Of a DNA stretch of 35,230 nucleotides, positions 28,222-35,230 are shown one piece after another. Both the position numbers and the translations under genes were made by a program. The DNA is from Acidobacteriaceae bacterium (lineage in GTDB: Bacteria; Acidobacteriota; Terriglobia; Bryobacterales; Bryobacteraceae), in contig CAJCIT010000147.1 of NCBI GenBank assembly GCA_903970405.1, forward strand, positions 1-35,230, written 5' to 3'. The notes under the pieces are model-generated. The model made no database searches, had not been told where the DNA came from, and was given only the letters and a program-made list of their open reading frames with translations. Each line of letters begins with the position of its first letter. Within the stretch, counting starts at the first letter, position 1.

Positions 28222-29640
28222 CTAAACCAAACTCACCCGGTGCAGCTTCAACATATTCGTGGATCCGCGCTGATTCACGGGCTGACCGGCCACGAAGATG
28301 ACCTGGTCGCCCGGCTGCACGCGTCCCGATTCCACCAATGTCCGTTCCATGTTATGAAGCATGTCGTCAGTGCTTGCGTAAGCAGGAGCAAGAATTGGAA
28401 TGACGCCGTAAATCGCTGAGAGCTGGCGAACCACGCTCACATTCGACGTAAAGGCGAAAATTGGCACGGGTGGCCGGTAGCGCGCGACAAGACGCGCCGT
28501 TTCGCCGGACGTTGTGCCCACCGCCAGGGCGCTGACACCGGCCGAACGAGCGGCCCGGTAAGCAGCGTCAGCGATGATCTCAGGCGTCGTACACCCCGCG
28601 GGCAGCGCGATTTCGGTAAAGCCGCCGGTCCGGATTGCGCAATCGGTTTCGTGTGCGATACGCGCCATCATCCGGACTGACTCGATGGGATATTTGCCGG
28701 CCGACGTCTCCGCGGAGAGCATGACGGCGCTGGTGCCGTCATAGATAGCATTCGCAATATCGCTGACTTCGGCGCGCGTTGGCACCGGGCTTTCAATCAT
28801 CGACTCCAGCATCTGGGTGGCGGTGATGACGAACCGGCCGCGGCGCCGGGCGCGGTGGATAATGTCCTTCTGAATCGCCGGCACCTTCTCAAGCGCCATT
28901 TCCACGCCCAAATCGCCGCGAGCTACCATCACGCCATCCGATTCATCCAAAATGGCGTCCAGATTGCTGTACCCCTCCGGCTTCTCAATCTTCGCGACGA
29001 TCGGCTGAGTGGCGTCCACTTCCTCGAGCAGATGCCGGAGGCGCAACACATCTTTACCTTGCCGCACGAACGAGAGTGCAAAGAAGTCCACGCCCTTCGA
29101 AACGCCGAAGTGCGCGTCGCTGATGTCTTTCTTTGAAAGCGAAGGCGTACTGATGGTGACGCCCGGCAGATTGATGCCTTTGCGGTCGCTGACCGGGCCG
29201 CCATGCACAATCTCGCACTTGGCCGTAATTCCGTCGGTGCTCAGGACCCGCAATTCAACGCTGCCATCGGCCAGCAGAATGGGGTCGCCGGGCTTGACGT
29301 CGCGAGCCAAATCCGCATAGGAGGTGGCGGCAATCTCTTCCGTGCCTTCCACCGGCCGCGTGCTAATGGAAAAGCGCCGGCCGTCTTCGAGCATGACGCA
29401 ACCGGTTTTGAACGTGCCAAGGCGGATTTTCGGGCCTTGCAGATCGAAAAGAACGCCGGCCTGCCGTCCAAGTTCCGTTTCCAGCTCACGGACGCTGCGC
29501 ACCCGCCGTTCGTGATCGTCCTGCGTGCCGTGCGAGGCATTCAACCGGAAGACGTCAACGCCCGCTTCAAATAGCTTCCGCAGAATTCCGGGCTTGTCCG
29601 TGGAGGGGCCTAGCGTGGCGACGATTTTGGTTGTGCGCAT
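28222..29640 (-). CDS. pyk: Pyruvate kinase
   Basis: The 472-residue product has the family order. The N-terminal TKIVATLGPST is followed by GVDVFRLNASHG and DLQGPKIRLG. VAKIEKPEGYSN carries the catalytic lysine region, and MVARGDLGVE and the signature TATQMLESMIESPVPTRAE follow. It ends with a C-terminal allosteric domain. The enzyme makes ATP and pyruvate from phosphoenolpyruvate and ADP in the last step of glycolysis. It is divergent from ftsK. No linked glycolytic genes are in view. Confidence 0.96.
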   Translation of the reverse strand: MRTTKIVATLGPSTDKPGILRKLFEAGVDVFRLNASHGTQDDHERRVRSVRELETELGRQAGVLFDLQGPKIRLGTFKTGCVMLEDGRRFSISTRPVEGTEEIAATSYADLARDVKPGDPILLADGSVELRVLSTDGITAKCEIVHGGPVSDRKGINLPGVTISTPSLSKKDISDAHFGVSKGVDFFALSFVRQGKDVLRLRHLLEEVDATQPIVAKIEKPEGYSNLDAILDESDGVMVARGDLGVEMALEKVPAIQKDIIHRARRRGRFVITATQMLESMIESPVPTRAEVSDIANAIYDGTSAVMLSAETSAGKYPIESVRMMARIAHETDCAIRTGGFTEIALPAGCTTPEIIADAAYRAARSAGVSALAVGTTSGETARLVARYRPPVPIFAFTSNVSVVRQLSAIYGVIPILAPAYASTDDMLHNMERTLVESGRVQPGDQVIFVAGQPVNQRGSTNMLKLHRVSLV

Positions 29641-29796
29641 GCGCTAAGGCGTGCCCATCGGCTCCACAACCATTATGCCGCTTGTCTGCAAGAGGGACCG
29701 GCTAGACCCATCCATCGCGGCAGACCCGGCGATTTCGTGTGCATCCACCGAATTTCTGGCATAATGATGAAAGCTCTGGCATTCCGCTTTAAGCGG

Positions 29797-32244
29797 ATGA
29801 ATATCATTTCCCCAGCTCGACCCTCCCGGCTCAATGAAGCCGTTGGTATTCTGCTGTTCCTCGCTGGCCTTGGCGCCGCCCTGTGCCTGGGTTCCTACAG
29901 TCCACTCGATCCGTCCGGCAATACCGCCACGCACGTTACCCACACGCAGAACCTGCTTGGCCATACCGGAGCGGCAGTTGCCGACCTTCTGTTGCAGGCG
30001 TTCGGCCTCGCCACCTACCTGCTTCCTCTTTTCATCTGGCTGATGGGCTGGAAGTGGATACAGTCAAAGCCCATTCAAGGCATTGGTGTGCGCGTCGTAG
30101 GAGCTCTGGCTCTCTGGCTTACGGTTTCAAGCGCCTTCGGGCTGGCCCCCGGCTGGCGTCCCATTGGGGGCGCGGTCCCCGCCGGCGGACTGGTTGGCCG
30201 TCTTCTGGCGGACTGTCTGGTAGCGCAATTCAACTTCGCCGGGGCCGTGATCTTCACCTGCGCTGCCGGGGTGGTGGCGCTTTATCTATTCACCACATTT
30301 CAGATCTCGATGCTCTCCAGGCTCTTCTCCGGGCCTGTCTCCTGGTTGCGAAGCGCCGGCGCCCGGTTCCGCGCTTGGCGCGAAGTTCGCCGTGAAAAGG
30401 CGCTGGTGCGCGCGCAGGAGAAAGCCGCTGCCCGGAACGAACGCCGCCGCCAAGCTCAGGAGAGAAGCGCCCAGAAAGGCGGCTTCGATCCCGCCGAGTC
30501 GGCCCGCCCGCGCCGCGGAAGCACCAATCGCCTCATTCCGGACGAAGGCTTTGCGGATGATCGGGACGTCCCCATTCGCCCAAGCGGCGTGACTAGCGAG
30601 ATCGAAGAAGAGATTCCCATCCGGCCGCTTGAGATTGCCCCCGCCGTCCCCGGGCCCGTGATCGTGCCGAAGGCCGTGATTCAGGAAGAAGACGACGACG
30701 ATCTGCCGCCCTTCGATACCCCGGCCACACTGGCGAAACCCGCCAAACGCAAGCGCATTTACCGGCTTCCTTCCAGCGATCTGTTGAACGAAATCCCCGC
30801 CCGCAACGGGTATGACAGCCAGGAACTGAAGGAAGTGGCCAGCCGCATCAAATCGAAGCTGGAAGAGTTCAATGTCCGAGGTTCAGTTACGCAGATCAAC
30901 CCCGGCCCGGTGGTTACGACGTTCGAATATAAGCCCGAAGCCGGCGTGAAGTATAGCCGCATTACTACGCTCAGCGAGGATCTCTGCCTTGGGTTGCAAG
31001 CCGAATCCATCCTGATTGAGCGGCTTCCGGGCAAGCCCACCGTCGGCATCGAAGTTCCGAACACGCGGCGCGAAGTCATTAGCCTGCGCGAAATTCTGGA
31101 ATCCAGTGAATTTCTGGATGCCCCGTCCAGGATGACCATGGCGCTTGGCAAAGACATTAACGGCCGCATTAAAGTATCGCCGCTTGAGGCGATGCCCCAC
31201 TTACTCATCGCCGGTTCCACCGGATCGGGCAAGAGCGTGATGCTGAACGCCATGATCATGTCGTTCCTCTACAAAGCAACGCCGGACGAGGTGAAGATGA
31301 TCATGGTGGATCCCAAGCGGGTCGAGCTGGGGATCTATGAAGGCATTCCTCACCTGTTGACTCCGGTGATCACCGAGCCCAAGAAAGCCACCAATGCCCT
31401 GCGCAACGCCGTGCTTGAAATGGAGCGCCGCCTGAAACTGCTGGCCTCGCAGGGTGTCCGCAATATCGATCAATTCAACAAGAAAGTGGAGCAGCTTCGG
31501 CAGAAGCCGATGAGCCTGTTCGACGAAAACCAGGAGGATGAAGACCTCAAGCCTTTGCCGTACATTCTCATTTTGATTGACGAGCTGGCTGACCTGATGA
31601 TGCTGGAACGGCAGAATGTGGAAGAGTGCATCACGCGGCTGGCGCAGATGGCCCGCGCCGTGGGCATGCATCTGGTGCTGGCCACGCAGCGGCCCAGCGT
31701 CGACGTCATCACCGGCCTGATCAAAGCCAACTTCCCTTCGCGTATCAGTTTTCGCGTGGCGACGCGGGTAGACTCGCGCACGGTGCTTGACTCCATGGGC
31801 GCAGAGCACCTTCTGGGCCGGGGCGACATGCTGTTTCTTCCTCCGGGCTCATCGCGGTTGACGCGCGTCCACGGCGCCTTCGTCACCGAAGCCGAGACCA
31901 ACCGCGTCGTCGATTTCTGGAAGGAGCAGGCTACTCCGGAATACGATCAGAGCTTTCTGCTGACGCCGCCCTCCGAGGATCTGGACGACGACGATCCGGA
32001 TGCCGAGGCGTTCACCGGCGGCGACGACCCGATGTACCAGGAAGCGGTACGCATCGTAGTGGAGCTGGGCAAGGCCTCCACCTCCACGCTGCAGCGCCGT
32101 CTGCGGCTGGGCTATGGCCGCGCCGCGCGCATTCTGGACATCATGCAGCGCGACGGAATTATCGGTCCGCCGGACGGCAGCCGTCCACGCGAGGTCCTCA
32201 AGCGCCCGGACTGGCTCGAAGAAGTGGAAAGCTCAATGCGGTAG
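29797..32244 (+). CDS. ftsK: DNA translocase FtsK/SpoIIIE
   Basis: From ATG at 29797 the product has 815 residues; in-frame starts at 29737, 29764 and 29767 are possible and no strong ribosome-binding site settles it. The N-terminal third has four membrane helices. A charged linker rich in Arg, Glu and Pro follows. The motor domain has Walker A GSTGSGKS (473-480) and Walker B LILIDELADLM (D595). It ends with the gamma winged-helix domain (YQEAVRIVVELGKASTSTLQ, GYGRAARILD) that reads KOPS sites. The protein anchors at the septum and pumps chromosome ends apart before division. Length and layout are normal. Confidence 0.95.
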   Translation: MNIISPARPSRLNEAVGILLFLAGLGAALCLGSYSPLDPSGNTATHVTHTQNLLGHTGAAVADLLLQAFGLATYLLPLFIWLMGWKWIQSKPIQGIGVRVVGALALWLTVSSAFGLAPGWRPIGGAVPAGGLVGRLLADCLVAQFNFAGAVIFTCAAGVVALYLFTTFQISMLSRLFSGPVSWLRSAGARFRAWREVRREKALVRAQEKAAARNERRRQAQERSAQKGGFDPAESARPRRGSTNRLIPDEGFADDRDVPIRPSGVTSEIEEEIPIRPLEIAPAVPGPVIVPKAVIQEEDDDDLPPFDTPATLAKPAKRKRIYRLPSSDLLNEIPARNGYDSQELKEVASRIKSKLEEFNVRGSVTQINPGPVVTTFEYKPEAGVKYSRITTLSEDLCLGLQAESILIERLPGKPTVGIEVPNTRREVISLREILESSEFLDAPSRMTMALGKDINGRIKVSPLEAMPHLLIAGSTGSGKSVMLNAMIMSFLYKATPDEVKMIMVDPKRVELGIYEGIPHLLTPVITEPKKATNALRNAVLEMERRLKLLASQGVRNIDQFNKKVEQLRQKPMSLFDENQEDEDLKPLPYILILIDELADLMMLERQNVEECITRLAQMARAVGMHLVLATQRPSVDVITGLIKANFPSRISFRVATRVDSRTVLDSMGAEHLLGRGDMLFLPPGSSRLTRVHGAFVTEAETNRVVDFWKEQATPEYDQSFLLTPPSEDLDDDDPDAEAFTGGDDPMYQEAVRIVVELGKASTSTLQRRLRLGYGRAARILDIMQRDGIIGPPDGSRPREVLKRPDWLEEVESSMR

Positions 32245-32362
32245 GGTGCGGATGAGTAGCGTTACTGAGCCTATCGATTTCGAGACAATCGCGAGACCCG
32301 TCCTGCAACACCGAAAGGTGACAGAGGCAGCCTTGATATAAACAGACGGAGGACGAGACCGA

Positions 32363-32746
32363 ATGGCGTTGTTCTACACAGAATTGCTGTCGTTAGCTTG
32401 CTCGAATGTTCAGGCTGAAAAGCAGTGGTGGATCGCAGCTTTTGGCTGCAAGGAAACAAAGGCGCCCATGGGTTGGGATTGCCCTCTTCCTTCGGATGTT
32501 GCATTGAAATTGCCGGGAGCTGACGAACCCACTATCCTGCTATCCGACAAAACGGAAATCGAGCGGGCCGGGTACGACCGCCAAAACGACCACCTCTTGA
32601 TATTTTGCGCAAACTTGAAAAAGGCTCACGAGCATTTCCGGGCCGGAATCGCCCCGGCTGGCCCAATCCAACATGGGCATGGCACGCAGTTCTTCGAAGT
32701 TCGCGACCCGGAAGGAAACGTCATCGAAATCTGCAAAGAGCCCTGA
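32363..32746 (+). CDS. VOC-superfamily (glyoxalase-like) protein
   Basis: The product is 127 residues long. A GGAGGA ribosome-binding site lies about 10 bp before the ATG. The paired beta-alpha-beta-beta-beta pattern starts LFYTELLSLACSNVQAEKQW and ends in FFEVRDPEGNVIEICKEP, the hallmark DPxGNxxE of the VOC fold, with the last Glu a typical metal ligand. Members include glyoxalases, dioxygenases and drug-resistance proteins. The specific activity cannot be read. It stands alone downstream of ftsK, 118 bp away. Confidence 0.8.
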   Translation: MALFYTELLSLACSNVQAEKQWWIAAFGCKETKAPMGWDCPLPSDVALKLPGADEPTILLSDKTEIERAGYDRQNDHLLIFCANLKKAHEHFRAGIAPAGPIQHGHGTQFFEVRDPEGNVIEICKEP

Positions 32747-32794
32747 ACCGGGCCGACCCACGGTGCTTTGACCCACGGTACTCCACCCGAAGTC

Positions 32795-33688
32795 TCAAGA
32801 ACGCCCGGTAGGATGTTTGGAACCAGCGGCGTAAGGCTGCGCGGGAGCCGGCTTCCCATCCTTCAACCAGCGCGAACGCTGGCCTGCGCCAAAGGCGCCA
32901 TATGGATAACCATTGGATTGCGGCGCACTGACTTTTTCAAGAGCGGCGGTTGCCTCATTGTCCAGCGTCAGTTCGGCTGCCCGGAGGTTGCTGCGAAGAT
33001 GCTCCACCGTGCGCGCGCCGACAATCGGCGCGATGACGCCGGACCGGTCCGCAATCCAACTTAGCGCGACTTGCGCGGGCGTCGCGCCAATCTCCTTGGC
33101 GATGCGGACAACGGTATCGATTGTCGACCAATTACGATCGGAATCGGCATACTCCTCCGAAACGAATTGATACAGCGGCTTCTCGGAACCCGCGCGGGAG
33201 TCCGCTGGCGCAGCCGCCCCGCGTTGATATTTGCCGGTAAGGAAGCCGCCCGCGAGCGGCGACCACGGGAGGAGGCCAATCCCATTGTGAAGCGCGGCTG
33301 GCACAATCTCCCACTCGATTTCGCGGCATAACAGACTGTACTGCGGTTGAAGCGTCACGGGGACCTGTACGCCCATTGCCTTGGCCGTTGAGATAATAAG
33401 TTGAAGCTGCCACCCCGTGAAGTTTGACAGGCCGACATAATGAATTTTCCCGGCGGTCACCGCCGCATCGAGAAACGAAAGCGTCTCCTCCACCGGCGTG
33501 TGCATGTCGGAAGCATGAAGCTGATATAGGTCTATGGTCTCAACGCCCAGGCGGGCGAGAGAGGCATTCAGCGCACGATGGAGGTGACGACGCGACAACC
33601 CAGATGCGGGCGCTACCGTTGGCGATCCGCTGCTGCAAACCATTCCTCCTTGACGATGACGCCGGACTCCGGGCGCTCCTCGCCACAT
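32795..33688 (-). pseudogene. Aldo/keto reductase lacking its N-terminal catalytic part
   Basis: The frame aligns with AKR proteins from SGLSRRHLHRALNASLARLG (about residue 35) onward: DLYQLHASDMHTPVEETL, HYVGLSNFTGWQL, LPWSPLAGGFLTGKYQRG and IAPIVGARTVEHLRSNL. The usual first 80-90 residues, which carry beta strands 1-3 and the catalytic Asp, Tyr and Lys, are missing. The sequence ahead of the SGLSRRHL block (MWRGAPGVRRHRQ) has no resemblance to an AKR. The barrel is therefore incomplete and probably inactive. The break lies near 33640, where a different, also broken, plus-strand frame begins. Confidence 0.75.
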
Positions 33689-33936
33689 CGAGCGACGGCC
33701 TACGGCGAAAACTGAGTCTCTTGTGCGCTTTCACGTCCTGCCGTGGAGTATCGGCTCTGCACATCTGTGCGGAGTTCAATTCAATCACCTCCTACGCTCA
33801 GTGCGGACTTTATCGTCAGTTTCATCGGCGCGAGGAGGATATCTACAGTAATATCGACTATCTCTCTCTAAAGCGTTACGGCAGAAAGCCACCGTTTCGG
33901 AACGTGCCTAATACCTATTTGGCCGTAGAACGCTAG
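33637..33936 (+). pseudogene. Unrecognised frame, possibly a decayed glycoside hydrolase 13 fragment
   Basis: The end of a longer plus-strand frame reads KPFLLDDDAGLRALL, GLRRKLSLLCAFTSCRGV and SALHICAEF before 60 further residues. The layout loosely recalls the FLDNHD..R, ALAFLLTSRGIP and YYGxE blocks of GH13 amylases, but key residues do not match. It abuts the truncation point of the aldo/keto reductase, so it may be part of the DNA that replaced the missing 5' end. The identification is weak. Confidence 0.15.
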
Positions 33937-34270
33937 CGGGCGAGGTCTCTTCGTCTCAAAAAAACGCGTTCTTAAAGCTGGCTAGAGCCTCATCCATTAC
34001 CAGAGCGCGCGTGGCCGCTCGTAAAAACGAATTCACCAGGATTCGCATGAACTCGGACCACGGTCCGCCTGGGACCGCCAATCTCCTGATTGGCCCTTTT
34101 GCGGCGCAACGCGAATTGCCGATCTTGCCTACATCGACTCGTGAAGGCGTTTGCCTTACTGGCCCGAGACGGAAAGATACATTTTAGAGTTGGCATTGCC
34201 GAACGTGCGGCAATGCAGTACAGGATCTACAACACCTCTCCGGAGGAAAGGCCGACTGATACTCTCAGAG
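33937..34270. other. Intergenic region carrying a REP hairpin
   Basis: No gene is evident in this stretch. It contains the second REP unit at 34066-34095. A GGAGGA motif at 34242-34247 lies 24 bp before the chosen ATG of the next gene and suits an in-frame CTG at 34256 better. Confidence 0.4.
34066..34095. repeat. REP hairpin, copy 2 (second family)
   Basis: CGCCTGGGACCGCCAATC, TCCT and GATTGGCC repeat the unit at 27890-27920, with one or two base changes, in the same orientation. The 7-bp stem is perfect. Confidence 0.65.
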
Positions 34271-35128
34271 ATGAATCACTATTTGCGCCACGTGAGGAGT
34301 AACACCTTCCTAACGGCGTGCCTATGCGCGTGTCTCACTGCAACGCCGGTTCGCTCAAACGGGCAGCAACCGGAGGTTGCGCATGTGCTGGATCTCAACG
34401 GCGAATGGAATCTAGAAGCGAAAGCGGGGCATTTGGCCCCGGGAAATGCCCTTGCCGCCGGGGCAAAGATCACGGCCGGATCGAACAGACCTGGCGATTT
34501 CATTACCATTGTCAAGGATGACGATCTGTCGCGCCAGCGCATTCTCTGCGACGGCTCGGCTACCAACCCATGCCATAAGCCGATAGTCTTGCCAGCCATT
34601 TCCGCCGATTCAGCCCGCAGTACGAGCCCATTGAGAGCCATGGTCCAGGCCGCCCTGATGGTCTTGCTGGACAAGCCTCCGGCTATAGCCAGCCACTATG
34701 CCATCACGCTGACGCGCGGAAAAGCGACGGTAAGAGAGTTGGAGGATGTAGCGGCACTGATTCCAGCCCAGGGATTAGTGCTGCCGCCCGCTTCGGCGGA
34801 CATGCTCGCCGGGTCATACACCATCTCGATCGCACAGGCGGGCGATCAGTCTACAGCCATCGAGCACAGCGGCGTCCTGACCTCTGACGGGGTCTGGAAA
34901 CCCGTACCAATTCCGGGCCCTGGACTCTATGAAATTTCAATCTTCACAGCGGATGGAGATCAGGCGGTGGATTTGATGCTGCTGGTGGTGCCACCTGAAA
35001 CATATCAGACGACGCGCAAGGCCTTCGCAACACTGAAGGAGCGCACATTAAGCTGGTCCGGAGCCGACGCCCGCGCCGATGAGCACCTGCTGTTGCGCAG
35101 CTTCCTGCTTGCCGAGAGCCGCCGGTAA
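34271..35128 (+). CDS. Secreted protein of unknown function
   Basis: From ATG at 34271 the product has 285 residues. It opens with a signal peptide: basic NHYLRHVRSN, hydrophobic TFLTACLCACLTATPVRS and a likely cut near NGQQ. The mature part has a LNGEWNLE strand, GDFITIVKDDDLSRQRILC and a pair of cysteines in ILCDGSATNPCHKPIVLP. A beta-rich C-terminal half follows (YTISIAQAGDQ, GPGLYEISIFTADG). I recognise no family. A CTG at 34256 behind a GGAGGA site is an alternative start. Its TAA overlaps the ATG of the next gene (TAATG), so the two are coupled. Confidence 0.7.
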   Translation: MNHYLRHVRSNTFLTACLCACLTATPVRSNGQQPEVAHVLDLNGEWNLEAKAGHLAPGNALAAGAKITAGSNRPGDFITIVKDDDLSRQRILCDGSATNPCHKPIVLPAISADSARSTSPLRAMVQAALMVLLDKPPAIASHYAITLTRGKATVRELEDVAALIPAQGLVLPPASADMLAGSYTISIAQAGDQSTAIEHSGVLTSDGVWKPVPIPGPGLYEISIFTADGDQAVDLMLLVVPPETYQTTRKAFATLKERTLSWSGADARADEHLLLRSFLLAESRR

Positions 35129-35230
35129 TGGACGTCGATGACATCCTCAGCCGCGAAGTATCAAGACTGGAGGAACTCTTCGAGAAGCGCAAGGCCTCAT
35201 GGCTTCCAAGGGTATCCCAATCAAAGCCGG
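35128..35230 (+). CDS. Start of an unidentified gene, cut by the window edge
   Basis: ATG at 35128 overlaps the preceding stop. The 34 visible residues (MDVDDILSREVSRLEELFEK, then RKASWLPRVSQ) are charged and probably helical, with no signal peptide. The protein would be cytoplasmic or start with a soluble domain. The family cannot be told from this much. Confidence 0.5.
   Translation, partial: MDVDDILSREVSRLEELFEKRKASWLPRVSQSKP

Noticed and set aside
1..35230. CRISPR array or intact insertion sequence
   Set aside because: No regularly spaced repeat series and no intact transposase was seen; the only transposase trace is the RAYT remnant.

Overview
The window looks like chromosomal DNA of an Acidobacteriota bacterium, probably of the Solibacter/Bryobacter group. 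The evidence is high GC, an acidobacterial-type orphan MacB-like permease (ADOP), several hybrid histidine kinases, a Tat-exported Gfo/Idh/MocA oxidoreductase, a DUF1080 protein and REP-type repeats. This placement is by gene style only and has not been checked by a search.

Left part (1-5000). A truncated AbiEi-like winged-helix gene runs off the left edge, with a palindromic operator-like site upstream. An S-adenosylmethionine hydrolase gene overlaps the N-terminal half of a broken fpg/mutM. A UbiA-like membrane protein and a SAM methyltransferase form a two-gene minus-strand operon. tRNA-Gly(TCC) follows, with a clear sigma-70 promoter. A 59-bp copy of its 3' half recurs 1376 bp downstream and bounds a tiny island carrying an excisionase-like ORF, an antitoxin and a frameshifted PIN toxin.

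Signalling block (5400-17750). It holds an MHYT/PAS hybrid kinase, a 1284-residue protein joining an ABC-type permease to GAF and SpoIIE-type phosphatase domains, a second hybrid kinase, a Tat-secreted oxidoreductase and a soluble histidine kinase.

Housekeeping block (17776-23218). Minus-strand genes encode M3 oligopeptidase, TsaC/Sua5, and homocysteine methyltransferase/MTHFR. Then comes the missing C-terminal zinc-finger end of fpg, also on the minus strand. The two fpg pieces point at each other from the two ends of about 21.4 kb. That is the pattern expected from an inversion that broke mutM. Undoing it would make SAM hydrolase, fpg, homocysteine methyltransferase/MTHFR, tsaC and the peptidase co-directional.

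Right part (23200-35230). It contains a small membrane protein, a DUF1080 protein, a UDP-glucuronate decarboxylase, a membrane Fe-S/CCG-domain oxidoreductase, tRNA-Lys(CTT), a decayed REP-associated transposase with two matching REP hairpins, pyruvate kinase, FtsK, a VOC protein, a 5'-truncated aldo/keto reductase and a secreted protein of unknown function overlapping a partial gene at the right edge.

The strongest candidates for something undescribed are the permease-GAF-SpoIIE fusion and its kinase neighbours, the split fpg marking an inversion, and the integrase-less tRNA-Gly mini-island.
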